A stretch of 12,689 bases of DNA from Pseudomonadota bacterium (GCA_021793055.1 JAJYTL010000024.1:1-12689), one strand, 5' to 3'. Positions 1 through 7,211 are shown, counted from the first letter of the stretch. Numbers and translations: made by a program. Notes: generated from the letters alone by a model not told the origin.

Positions 1-1071
1 GTCGACGCGGCGAGCGCGGCGCTGGTCGCGGATCAGGGACGGCTCGCGAGTCTCGGTGGCCTCGGCGCTGCCGCGATTTCGCTGATCGGCAATCTGACCA
101 TGGCGGCGATGCTCCTGATCGGCGGCGGGCTGGTGCTCGGCGGTCGTCTCGCTGGCCCTGACATGCCGCTCTTGGCTTTGGGCGCGCTCGCCGCCTTCGA
201 GGCGGTGGCGCCGCTGCCGCAAGCCTTCCAGATGCTGAGCGGTCTGCGCGAATCGGCGCGGCGGATTTTTGACATCGTCGATCGCCCAGTCCCGGTCGCC
301 GACCCGCCGGCAAGCCCGAAGCGCCCCGAGCGGCTCGATCTCGTTCTCGCCGGGGTCAAGCTGCGCTATCGGGAGCCGGGGCCCTGGGCGCTGGATGGCA
401 TCGACCTGACGGTCCGCGCTGGCGAGCGGGTCACGATCTTGGGCGCAAGCGGTGCCGGCAAGACGTCGCTGATCAATCTTCTGCTGCGCTTCGCCGAGTA
501 TCAGGCGGGTTCCGCGACCCTTGGCGGCGTCGAGCTTCGCGCCATTCGCGGCGACGATATCCGCAGCCTCTTCACCGTGGTGTCGCAGCGGACGCAGCTT
601 TTCGCGGGCACGATTCGCGACAATCTTCTCATCGCCGCGCCCGACGCGGACGAAGCGGCCCTTTGGCGGGCGCTCGAAATCGCGCAGCTTGCGGCGTTCG
701 TGCGCGCCCAGGCGGGCGGCCTCGATACCCTGGTCGGCGAAGCCGGCGCCCGCCTGTCCGGCGGCGAGGCCCGCCGCGTCGCGCTCGCCCGCGCCGCGTT
801 GCGCGCGAGCCCGTTCCTCATTCTCGACGAACCCACCGAAGGCCTCGACCCCTCGACCGAGGCCGCCTTCCGCGCCGATCTCAACCGCATCGCTGCGGGC
901 CGCACCGTGCTCACGGTGACCCATCGCCTTGCCGGTATCGGCGACCGCGATCGCGTCGTCGTGCTGGAGGCCGGACGGGTGGCGGAGGCGGGAGGCTACG
1001 GCGCGCTGCGGCGGAACGGCCGCATCGTGCCGCGTCTCGCCGCGCTTCAGGACGCCCTGGCGCGGCTCTAA
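1..1071 (+). CDS. cydC: CydC, thiol reductant ABC exporter subunit (5'-truncated by window edge)
   Basis: The frame is open from base 1, so only the last 356 residues are present: the end of the membrane domain, then the full nucleotide-binding domain. Visible motifs are Walker A GASGAGKT (442-465), the ABC signature LSGGEA (754-771), Walker B FLILDE followed by PTEGLD (814-849), and the switch histidine in THR (about 919-927). In the family, CydDC is a heterodimeric exporter in the inner membrane that moves cysteine/glutathione to the periplasm and is needed to assemble cytochrome bd. The DEPTEGLD form of Walker B and the position directly before cydAB favour CydC over CydD, which would lie upstream of the window. 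Identity as a heterodimeric ABC exporter half is very secure; the CydC assignment is strong. Confidence 0.9.
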   Translation, partial: VDAASAALVADQGRLASLGGLGAAAISLIGNLTMAAMLLIGGGLVLGGRLAGPDMPLLALGALAAFEAVAPLPQAFQMLSGLRESARRIFDIVDRPVPVADPPASPKRPERLDLVLAGVKLRYREPGPWALDGIDLTVRAGERVTILGASGAGKTSLINLLLRFAEYQAGSATLGGVELRAIRGDDIRSLFTVVSQRTQLFAGTIRDNLLIAAPDADEAALWRALEIAQLAAFVRAQAGGLDTLVGEAGARLSGGEARRVALARAALRASPFLILDEPTEGLDPSTEAAFRADLNRIAAGRTVLTVTHRLAGIGDRDRVVVLEAGRVAEAGGYGALRRNGRIVPRLAALQDALARL

Positions 1072-1091
1072 GCGGCGCTCCGAACGGGCTT

Positions 1092-1106
1092 CGCGGCGGA
1101 GCCGCG
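1092..1106 (+). terminator. Possible weak stem-loop after cydC
   Basis: A perfect 6-bp stem CGCGGC/GCCGCG with a GGA loop starts 20 bases after the cydC stop. It lacks an immediate T-run (only TTTT at 1122-1125), so it is at best a weak or Rho-assisted terminator, or a processing hairpin, separating cydC from the cydA promoter. Confidence 0.25.
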
Positions 1107-1123
1107 CCATGAAGACCTCTGTT

Positions 1124-1137
1124 TTGATGCAAATCAA
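1124..1137 (+). promoter_or_regulatory. FNR/Crp-family box upstream of cydA
   Basis: TTGAT-GCAA-ATCAA is an exact match to the FNR consensus TTGATNNNNATCAA. If it acts at the usual class II position (-41.5), transcription would start near 1172. That places a weak -10 (TATCGA, 1160-1165, or GATAAC, 1164-1169) and leaves a 60-base leader before the cydA ATG. It implies that cydAB has its own oxygen-responsive promoter independent of cydC. The exact sequence match is seen; the activating role is inferred. Confidence 0.85.
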
Positions 1138-1157
1138 TTCTCAAGCACGGGTTTTCC

Positions 1158-1202
1158 CGTATCGATAACGGGCCGTTCACCGATACGCCGCCGCCCCGTT
1201 AT
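1158..1202 (+). repeat. Interleaved inverted repeats in cydA promoter/leader
   Basis: Two perfect inverted repeats are interleaved in the order a-b-a'-b': CGTATCG (1158-1164) with CGATACG (1181-1187), and ATAACGGG (1165-1172) with CCCGTTAT (1195-1202). They lie between the FNR-type box and the cydA ribosome binding site. They could be an operator for a second regulator or, if transcription starts upstream of 1158, mutually exclusive hairpins or a pseudoknot. The repeats are seen directly; function is unknown. Confidence 0.5.
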
Positions 1203-1231
1203 GGCCGGCCTGCCGCACGAGGGTCACGCCG

Positions 1232-2845
1232 ATGATCAACCCCACCGTGGTCGAGCTTTCCCGCCTGCAATTCGCCCTCACCGCGCTTTATCACTTCCTG
1301 TTCGTGCCCCTCACCCTCGGCCTGTCGTTCATCCTCGCCGCGATGGAGACGGTCTATGTCATCACCGGAAAGCCGATCTATAAGGATATGACGCAGTTCT
1401 GGGGCAAGCTGTTTGGCATCAACTTCGCCATCGGCGTCGCCACCGGCCTCACCATGGAGTTCGAGTTCGGCACCAACTGGTCGATGTATTCGCATTTTGT
1501 CGGCGACGTTTTCGGCACGCCGCTCGCGATCGAAGGGCTGATGGCCTTTTTCATGGAATCGACCTTCGTCGGCTTGATGTTCTTCGGCTGGGATCGCTTG
1601 AGCAAGCCGGCGCATCTCGCTGTCACCTATCTCGTCGCGCTGGGCTCGAACCTGTCGGCGCTGTGGATCCTGGTCGCCAATGGCTTCATGCAGGATCCGG
1701 TCGGGGCGACGTTCGATCCGAATACCATGCGGATGCAGTTCACCGATCTCGGCGCGCTGGTGTTCAGCCAGGACGCGCAGGCGAAATTCGTCCACACCTC
1801 GATCGCGGGCTTTGTCACCGGCGCGCTGTTCGTCATGGGTATCAGCGCCTATTACCTCCTCCGTCGGCAGCATCGCGACTTCGCCGCGCGCTCGTTCCGC
1901 ATGGCGGCGCTGTTCGGCGTCATCGCCTCGCTCGCGGTGGTCACGCTCGGCGACGCGCTCGGGCGCATGGACTATTTGGTGCAACGGACCAAGCTGGCCG
2001 CGATCGAGGGAATCTGGCACACGACCACGCCGCCGGCCGCGCCGTGGACGATCTTCGCGCTTCCCGATCAGAGCGCGCGCAAGAACATCGCCGCGATCGA
2101 AATCCCTTACGTGCTGACCCCGCTGGTCACCCATTCCTGGAACACGGCGATCCCCGGAATCGACTCCCTCGAGCGCGAGGCGAAGCCGAAAATCGTCAAT
2201 GGCATCCAGGCGGCGACCGCGCTCAAGGCCTATGCCGGCACCAAGAACCCGGCCGCGCTGGCGGAGTTTCGGAAATATCAAAGCGATCTCGGCTATGGAT
2301 TGCTGGCGCAGCGCTACGCGCCGGATCAGGACCTCGCGAAGATCACCAAGGCGGATCTGCCTGGCGTCGTCGATCGCACGGCGCAGGCGACGATTCCGAA
2401 CGTCTTCGTCGAATTCTGGTCGTTCCGCATCATGGTCGCCTTCGGCTTCGCCTTTATCGCGGTTTTCGCCTTCGGCGCCTATTACAGCCTGAAGAACGAG
2501 CTCGAGGAGCATCCCTGGATGCTGAAGGCGGCGATGTGGTCGATTCCGCTGCCGGTCCTGGTCTGCGAATACGGCTGGATCGTGGCCGAGAACGGCCGCC
2601 AGCCCTGGAGCGTATACGGCTGGCTGCCGACCTTCGTGTCGGCCTCGACCCATGGCGTCGGCTACATGGTGTTCTCGCTGGTCGGCTTCGCGCTTCTCTA
2701 CAGCCTGTTCATCGCCGCCGAGCTCTACCTGATGTTCAAATACGCCCGTCTCGGCCCCGGCTTCCGCGAAGCGCCGGCGGCGGCGCAAGCGGGTGCCGGG
2801 CCGGGGCTCGGCCGGCCCGGTTACGCCAACAAGTCCTGGGAGTAG
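1232..2845 (+). CDS. cydA: Cytochrome bd-I ubiquinol oxidase subunit I (CydA)
   Basis: 537 residues; oxidises quinol and carries hemes b558, b595 and d in the inner membrane, reducing O2 to water with high affinity. From the N-terminus the protein follows E. coli CydA closely: LSRLQFALTALYHF with H21 (E. coli H19), the IEGLMAFFMEST helix with E101 and E109, KFVHT with H188 (H186), KLAAIE with K254 and E259 of the quinol-binding Q-loop, FRIMV with M401 (M393, b558 ligand) and GRQPW at 455-459. The long segment between about 260 and 395 makes it the long-Q-loop type. The start is supported by GAGGG at 1219-1223, 8 bases before ATG. cydB follows after 11 bases. Upstream FNR-type box suggests induction under low oxygen. 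Confidence 0.98.
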   Translation: MINPTVVELSRLQFALTALYHFLFVPLTLGLSFILAAMETVYVITGKPIYKDMTQFWGKLFGINFAIGVATGLTMEFEFGTNWSMYSHFVGDVFGTPLAIEGLMAFFMESTFVGLMFFGWDRLSKPAHLAVTYLVALGSNLSALWILVANGFMQDPVGATFDPNTMRMQFTDLGALVFSQDAQAKFVHTSIAGFVTGALFVMGISAYYLLRRQHRDFAARSFRMAALFGVIASLAVVTLGDALGRMDYLVQRTKLAAIEGIWHTTTPPAAPWTIFALPDQSARKNIAAIEIPYVLTPLVTHSWNTAIPGIDSLEREAKPKIVNGIQAATALKAYAGTKNPAALAEFRKYQSDLGYGLLAQRYAPDQDLAKITKADLPGVVDRTAQATIPNVFVEFWSFRIMVAFGFAFIAVFAFGAYYSLKNELEEHPWMLKAAMWSIPLPVLVCEYGWIVAENGRQPWSVYGWLPTFVSASTHGVGYMVFSLVGFALLYSLFIAAELYLMFKYARLGPGFREAPAAAQAGAGPGLGRPGYANKSWE

Positions 2846-2856
2846 GGAGACGGATC

Positions 2857-3996
2857 ATGGAAATCTATACTGCGCTCAAGATGATCTGGGCCTTGCTTCT
2901 CGGCGTGCTGCTGACCGGTCTCGCGGTGATGGTCGGCATGGACATGGGGGTTGGCACGCTGTTGCGCTTCGTCGGCCGGAACGACGCCGAGCGGCGTGCC
3001 GCGCTTAATATCATCGGGCCGCATTGGGATGGCAACCAGGTCTGGTTCATCCTCGGCGGCGGCGCGATCTTCGCCGCCTTCCCGACGCTCTATGCGACCT
3101 CGTTCTCGATCTTCTACATCGTCATGATTCTGCTGCTGTTCAGCATGATCATGCGGCCGGTGGCCTTCGAGTACCGCTCGAAGGTCGATGCGTCGCGCTG
3201 GCGCGAGACCTGGGATTGGGCCTTCCTGATCTCGGGGGCGGTGCCGATGATTGTCTACGGCGCGGCGATCGGCAACGTGCTGCAGGGCGTCGGCTTCCAT
3301 TTCAGTTGGGACGGGCAGTACTACCAGGACGAATCCTTCATCTGGTATCTCCTCAATCCGTTCGCGCTGCTTTGCGGCGCGCTCTCGCTCGCGCTCTCGA
3401 TCCATCAGGGCGGTGCGATGCTGATGATCCGTGGCGAAGGCGCGATCGCCATGCGCGCCCGGCGCTTCGCCATCTGGGGTGGCGCGATCGCCGCCGCCCT
3501 GTTCGTGATCGGCGGCATCTGGGTACCGTTCATCCGCGGCTTCGTCTATACCCAGCCGGTCAATCCGGCGATGGCGGCAACGCCGCTCAACGGGCCCGCA
3601 GTCGCCATGCAGGCCGGCGCCTGGATGCGCAATTTCCATAGCTTCCCGATACTATGGCTGGCGCCAGCGCTCGGCCTCGCCGGGATGATCCTCGGGCCGC
3701 TCGCCTTGGCGGCGCGGCGGCCGGTTCTCGGCTGGTGGCTCGGCGCAATTGCCTGGATCGGCACCATCGGCACGATCGGGGCGGCGATGTTCCCCTTCCT
3801 GATGCCCTCGACCACGGCACCGAGCCAGAGCCTGACCGTGTGGAACGCCTCCGGCAGCGCCTACAACCTCGGCTGGATGCTGGTCTTCGCGCTGATCTTC
3901 ACCCCGGCGGTCATCGCCTATACGTCGTGGGCGTTTCACCTGATGGGCGGCAAGGTCAATCCCGAGAAGGTTTCCCGGGACGATCATCTCTACTGA
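2857..3996 (+). CDS. cydB: Cytochrome bd-I ubiquinol oxidase subunit II (CydB)
   Basis: 379 residues, the same length as E. coli CydB, which pairs with CydA in the inner membrane. Diagnostic motifs are VGMDMGVGTLLR (D29), IGPHWDGNQVW (D58, implicated in the proton route to heme d), RPVAFEYRSK, AMFPFLMPS and the C-terminal Leu-Tyr. Hydrophobic helices run through the whole chain. The ribosome binding site AGGGAGA overlaps the end of the cydA stop region (2844-2850), 6 bases before ATG, so cydA and cydB are surely cotranscribed. The next small gene starts 13 bases downstream. Confidence 0.98.
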   Translation: MEIYTALKMIWALLLGVLLTGLAVMVGMDMGVGTLLRFVGRNDAERRAALNIIGPHWDGNQVWFILGGGAIFAAFPTLYATSFSIFYIVMILLLFSMIMRPVAFEYRSKVDASRWRETWDWAFLISGAVPMIVYGAAIGNVLQGVGFHFSWDGQYYQDESFIWYLLNPFALLCGALSLALSIHQGGAMLMIRGEGAIAMRARRFAIWGGAIAAALFVIGGIWVPFIRGFVYTQPVNPAMAATPLNGPAVAMQAGAWMRNFHSFPILWLAPALGLAGMILGPLALAARRPVLGWWLGAIAWIGTIGTIGAAMFPFLMPSTTAPSQSLTVWNASGSAYNLGWMLVFALIFTPAVIAYTSWAFHLMGGKVNPEKVSRDDHLY

Positions 3997-4009
3997 CGGA
4001 GAATGAACC

Positions 4010-4210
4010 ATGCGCCATGTCATCAAGATGGTCGCCCTCGGCCTGATCCTCGCCTTCGCGCTCCTGCTCGCGGTGGTCGCCGGCGATTACGCGCCGTGGT
4101 ATTTCGCCTGGCTGGTCGGCACCACGATGATCGTGCTGATCGCGGCGAGCGGCGCGGTCTTGTTCGAAACCCAGGACGCCGCGCGCGACCGGCGCCGCGA
4201 TAACTTGTAA
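4010..4210 (+). CDS. cydX: CydX-like small subunit of cytochrome bd with N-terminal extension
   Basis: 66 residues, against 37 for E. coli CydX, a single-helix subunit that stabilises the heme d site. Residues 30-38, WYFAWLVGT, match the E. coli N-terminus (WYFAWILGT), and E53 sits 16 residues after G37, exactly as E. coli E25 follows G9. The extra part, residues 1-29, is a second hydrophobic helix (about residues 7-25) that ordinary CydX lacks. Start ATG at 4010 is supported by GGAG (3998-4001) 8 bases upstream; no ATG lies nearer the WYFAW motif, though an in-frame GTG in the AVVAG segment would give a shorter form of about 45 residues. The tail is charged (ARDRRRDNL). Immediately follows cydB. 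The CydX assignment rests on motif and context; the role of the extra helix is unknown. Confidence 0.85.
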   Translation: MRHVIKMVALGLILAFALLLAVVAGDYAPWYFAWLVGTTMIVLIAASGAVLFETQDAARDRRRDNL

Positions 4211-4222
4211 GGAGGCCGCGTC

Positions 4223-4321
4223 ATGCTCGGCGGACTCGAAGGTGTTATCCTGTTCGTTCCCTTCGTCTATCTCGGCCTGTACGTGCTGGCCTATCTGTAT
4301 ACGAAAAAACGCTTTCCGTGA
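4223..4321 (+). CDS. 32-residue single-helix membrane protein after cydX
   Basis: A small ORF with a near-ideal ribosome binding site, TAAGGAGG (4208-4215), 7 bases before ATG and overlapping the cydX stop. The product starts MLGGLEGVILF, has one hydrophobic helix over about residues 6-26 rich in Tyr, Val and Leu, and ends in a basic tail TKKRFP, which suggests a cytoplasmic C-terminus. It is the last gene of the cyd unit and ends 9 bases before the convergent stop at 4331. I do not recognise the family. By position and size it could be an extra small subunit of the oxidase, as CydH (YnhF) is in E. coli bd-I, but I see no clear sequence similarity to CydH. Existence is well supported by the ribosome binding site and operon position; function is inference. 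Confidence 0.7.
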   Translation: MLGGLEGVILFVPFVYLGLYVLAYLYTKKRFP

Positions 4322-4330
4322 TTTCGTGCG

Positions 4331-5503
4331 CTAGAAGGCGGGGAGCTCCGGCGCCGCGTTCGGGGTGATGGCGACGCCCTCGACCTCGACCAGCCAGCCC
4401 GGCCGGCACACGGCGCCCTGCACCGGGATGACGGGCAAGTCGGGAAAGCGCGTCGCGAGCTCGTCCGCGATTACGGGGAAGCTCGCTGGGTCGCGTAGAT
4501 AGACGATCAGGTACATCATGTCGGCGAGGCCGCCGCCGCCCGAGCGCAGCAGCGCCTCGACGTTCTCCAGCGCGTGGCCGAGTTGACGGCGGACATTGCC
4601 GGGATGCACGATCTGGCCCTTGCGGTCGATGCTCGCGGTGCCGGAGATGAAGTGATGCGCCCGGTCGGCATAGCCGACGCGCGTGCCGCGCTCGAAGGTG
4701 ACGTTGTAGTCCTTGGTGGCGCACAGGCGCTCGAAATCATTCAAATAGGCGATCTGCGCCGGCTTGAGGCCGAAGACCGAATAGGCGTCCATGGCGACGA
4801 GGTCGAACTGGTGGCCGCAGGCGCCCTCGATCCCGGTGCTGGCGATATAATGGGTGTCGCGGTTCAGGCCGTGGTCGACAAAGAGATCGAGTCGGCTTTT
4901 CACCATGTCCTGGTAAAAGACGTCGACGTCCTTGATATAGAGCCAGGTGCGAACGCAGTTGTCGCCGAGCGTTCCGCCGCGGCTCGCGAGCCGGTCGATG
5001 AGGTCCCGGAAGATATCCCGCGTCTGCGCTGCCGCCGAACCCAGGCCCTCGCTGGCGCCGGCGCAGAGCCCGGCGCTCCAGAGATGGCCAAGGCCGTTCT
5101 TTTCCACCAGCACGTGCTTCGGCGAAAGTGCCGTCTTAGCCAGCCCGTCCGGGCTTTCTACGTGATAGGCGAGGAGGGTGACCATCGGGCAGGCGAGCGG
5201 CGGCTGCTGCACGATCGAGACCGCGACCGGTCCGGCATCCTCCGAGCGAACCAGACCGCTAGCGCGGATCGCGGCGCTCTGGTTCAGCACGTCGCTGACG
5301 AAGAGGCGGCGGAACACGGCGCTATCGGGGGCGAGCTTGAGCCCCCGCAGCGCCTCGCCGTAACGCCGCTCCACCAGCGCGATCTGATCGTCGAAATCGA
5401 GGCCCTGGGCGCCGGCGACGTTGATGAAATGTTCGGTCCCGCCGGGGCCGCGAAAACTGCGGCTGGCGACGTTGCTTGGTGCGAATCTGCGTTCGACGTT
5501 CAT
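4331..5503 (-). CDS. RidA-fold protein resembling chorismatases (FkbO/Hyg5/XanB2 type)
   Basis: 390 residues from the chosen ATG at 5503, which has GGGAG 9 bases upstream. An in-frame ATG at 5557 would add 18 residues with good codon bias but its GGAG lies almost against the ATG. The C-terminal third looks like a RidA/YjgF domain: ISGTASID, then HPGNVRRQ and LENVEALL, a YLRDP strand, and the closing VCRPGWLVEVEGVA. The N-terminal half carries NGLGHLWSAGL, RTWLYIKDVD and STGIEG. This two-part arrangement with the Cys-Arg-x-x-x-LVE-x-EG ending recalls chorismatases, which hydrolyse or aromatise chorismate; XanB2-type enzymes yield 3- and 4-hydroxybenzoate, the latter the ubiquinone ring precursor. 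It is the last gene of a minus-strand set with two dioxygenases. RidA-superfamily membership is firm; chorismatase activity is a hypothesis. Confidence 0.72.
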   Translation of the reverse strand: MNVERRFAPSNVASRSFRGPGGTEHFINVAGAQGLDFDDQIALVERRYGEALRGLKLAPDSAVFRRLFVSDVLNQSAAIRASGLVRSEDAGPVAVSIVQQPPLACPMVTLLAYHVESPDGLAKTALSPKHVLVEKNGLGHLWSAGLCAGASEGLGSAAAQTRDIFRDLIDRLASRGGTLGDNCVRTWLYIKDVDVFYQDMVKSRLDLFVDHGLNRDTHYIASTGIEGACGHQFDLVAMDAYSVFGLKPAQIAYLNDFERLCATKDYNVTFERGTRVGYADRAHHFISGTASIDRKGQIVHPGNVRRQLGHALENVEALLRSGGGGLADMMYLIVYLRDPASFPVIADELATRFPDLPVIPVQGAVCRPGWLVEVEGVAITPNAAPELPAF

Positions 5504-5589
5504 GGTCCGGGGCTCCCAGGTCCAGGGGATGGCGGCTGCGATTCGGTCGAAGGTCATGCTCCGGACCGCTTGGATCGCAGTCTCGGCCC

Positions 5590-6270
5590 TCAGGCCGCGG
5601 GCGCGATCGGCCGATCCGGAAACGAAAGCTGTTCGCGGTCGCGCCAATTGGGGCGGACGTAGTTGATTTCCATCAGCCGGCGCACGCCGACGATCGGCCG
5701 CGGATCAAAACCGTGCCACGTCGCCGGCCCGGGCACGAAGATCACCGCCGAATTGAAGGTTCCGGGCGAGCGGCCAACCCATTTCCGGTCGGCGTCGTAG
5801 ATATCGGTGCCCCACTCCGTCGCGTCCGGCCCGAGGCAGAAATAAATCACCATCGAAAAGAGCTTTTCCGGAATGTCGCGGTGCGGCTCCAGCCAAGCGC
5901 CGTCGGTGTCCTGGATATATTCCATACGAAGATAGCTGCCGGCGGCCTCGATGCCGCAGGTCTCGGCCATCAGCCGCGCCACGTCGGGGCGCTGCAGCGC
6001 ATCCGCGAGAACCCGGCAGGTCGGAAATTTATCGCGCAGCGACGGCGTGATGAAGCAGCGCTGGTCATTATAGGTGTTGCGCGTGCCGTCGGTGCGGCCG
6101 AGAACGGGCGGCGCAATGGGGAGGGTGAGAATCCCGGTGCAAAGATCGAGCGGGAACACGTCGCTCAAGGTCCAGTGGCGATAGGGAGTCTCGCCGCGCT
6201 TGGCCTCGCGCACGGCGTGGCTGAAATGCGCCGCCACTTCCGACACCTCGGGCACCGGCGGATAGCTCAT
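5590..6270 (-). CDS. Fe(II)/2-oxoglutarate-dependent dioxygenase family protein
   Basis: 226 residues, cytoplasmic by appearance (no signal or membrane helix). The iron facial triad is visible: H130-R-D132 in LEPHRDIPE, and H186 in ATWHGFDP; R197/R198 about 11 residues later is placed to bind the 2-oxoglutarate carboxylate. The region between (FSMVIYFCLGPD and a GTDIYDAD strand) fits the double-stranded beta-helix core. AGGAG lies 7 bases before the ATG at 6270. It follows the other dioxygenase gene by 36 bases on the same strand and precedes the chorismatase-like gene, suggesting one transcript. The substrate cannot be told from sequence; possibilities include a small molecule in the same pathway or a protein or nucleotide side chain. 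Confidence 0.8.
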   Translation of the reverse strand: MSYPPVPEVSEVAAHFSHAVREAKRGETPYRHWTLSDVFPLDLCTGILTLPIAPPVLGRTDGTRNTYNDQRCFITPSLRDKFPTCRVLADALQRPDVARLMAETCGIEAAGSYLRMEYIQDTDGAWLEPHRDIPEKLFSMVIYFCLGPDATEWGTDIYDADRKWVGRSPGTFNSAVIFVPGPATWHGFDPRPIVGVRRLMEINYVRPNWRDREQLSFPDRPIAPAA

Positions 6271-6306
6271 GATCCTGCTCCTGCGCGGTCGCGTAGGGAT
6301 GCCGCG

Positions 6307-6984
6307 TTAGAACTTACGCGGCGCCCATTCGATGACTTTGTTTACGATGGGCACCGATTTCGCGAATGCGCTCACGGTGTGGCGCCAATATTCGCGCCGC
6401 ACGTACCAGTCCGAATCGACGTAGCAGAGCTGCAGGCTCATGCGGCGTCCCTTCTGCGGCAGAAAGCCGTGCCAGGACTTGTCGGAAACCCGGAACATCA
6501 ACATACGGCCGAACTCAGGCGCGAATTCGAAGGCATAGTCATCGCGGTCCGAGCTCCGCAGCACGCGAAGCCGGCCCCGTTCATAGGGCCACTCACGGGT
6601 AAACCCGACGAGCACGGTGACGATCTTGTGCTTCGAATCGGGATGGGCGTAGCCCTCGTTGTAATGGCCGCTGGTGTTGCCCATCATGACGATGCAGGGC
6701 GGGCATTTGCTGAGGTCCATATCGAACTTCTGCTCGACCAGGCGCCGGAAGCGCGCGCTCAGCAGGTCCTTTACCGCGGCGCCAAAATTTGGGCCGTAAC
6801 GAAGGTCGGGCAGGGCGTAGCTGCCGCGGTCCGGAATGGTCGGCGCGTCGGCCAGCACCGCCTCCTTGGCGGCAAGCGGCATGGCATTTTCGACGAAGGC
6901 GAACTCGTAAGGATCGTGTTGGAGAGGAACGGCGGCGATGGCCGCTTCGTCGAGTAGCGAAAAGGGCGGTTCCTCGGTTGCCAT
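6307..6984 (-). CDS. Fe(II)/2-oxoglutarate-dependent dioxygenase family protein (first gene of minus-strand operon)
   Basis: 225 residues. The iron ligands appear as H114-P-D116 in GYAHPDSKHK and H172 in DKSWHGFLP, with R180/R181 as the likely 2-oxoglutarate-binding arginine; the core strands are KIVTVLVGFT and GRMLMFRVS. The pattern W-H-G-F-x-P followed by Arg is shared with the next gene in the operon (ATWHGFDP), so the two may be distant paralogs. AAGGGG lies 7-8 bases before the ATG at 6984. Upstream, a TTGAC-N4-GTCAA box (7091-7104) is at the right distance and on the right side to control this operon. Substrate unknown. The oxygen-consuming chemistry expected of the family contrasts with the anaerobic character of its neighbours. 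Confidence 0.8.
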   Translation of the reverse strand: MATEEPPFSLLDEAAIAAVPLQHDPYEFAFVENAMPLAAKEAVLADAPTIPDRGSYALPDLRYGPNFGAAVKDLLSARFRRLVEQKFDMDLSKCPPCIVMMGNTSGHYNEGYAHPDSKHKIVTVLVGFTREWPYERGRLRVLRSSDRDDYAFEFAPEFGRMLMFRVSDKSWHGFLPQKGRRMSLQLCYVDSDWYVRREYWRHTVSAFAKSVPIVNKVIEWAPRKF

Positions 6985-7090
6985 GCGGCGTCCCCTTGTA
7001 AAGCCAGTCCGCTATCGGGGTGATGAGGATGAAAACCCTACCTCCATCTCCCCATGTTATGCTCTCTAGCACGAGTGACCGGGCGAGCAC

Positions 7091-7104
7091 TTGACCGCGG
7101 TCAA
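7091..7104 (-). promoter_or_regulatory. Crp/Fnr-family box for the dioxygenase operon
   Basis: TTGAC-CGCG-GTCAA is a perfect 14-base dyad of the TTGA-N6-TCAA type. Read towards the minus strand, a -41.5 placement puts the start near 7056 with TAGAGA (7068-7063) at -12 to -7 and a 71-base leader to the ATG at 6984. Read towards the plus strand the expected -10 (7127-7132) is GC-rich, so the minus-strand operon is the better target. Activation or repression cannot be told. Confidence 0.7.
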
Positions 7105-7211
7105 AAGGCGCGGGTGCGGACCGCGAGGGACGCCGGGGGCTCGCGAGGGGGCGGAGGTCCGCGGCATGCTGTCGCATGCGGGCCCTAAAGGTCGCTCGCT
7201 GGCTAAAGTTC

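Noticed and set aside
1199..2788. Long open frame on the minus strand opposite cydA
   Set aside because: It is the antisense shadow of a clear CydA; the product is a low-complexity Arg/Glu/Asp-rich string with no domain, as expected in high-GC DNA.
1663..2856. Plus-strand upstream extension of the cydB frame through cydA
   Set aside because: The part before 2857 is an out-of-frame read of cydA; cydB starts at 2857 with its own ribosome binding site and matches E. coli CydB length.
4574..6957. Plus-strand open frames opposite the minus-strand operon
   Set aside because: The minus-strand genes show catalytic motifs and ribosome binding sites; the plus-strand translations have neither.
7164..7180. 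Repeated GCATGC near 7164 and 7174 upstream of the regulator gene
   Set aside because: Two short self-complementary hexamers four bases apart are too little evidence for an operator or hairpin.
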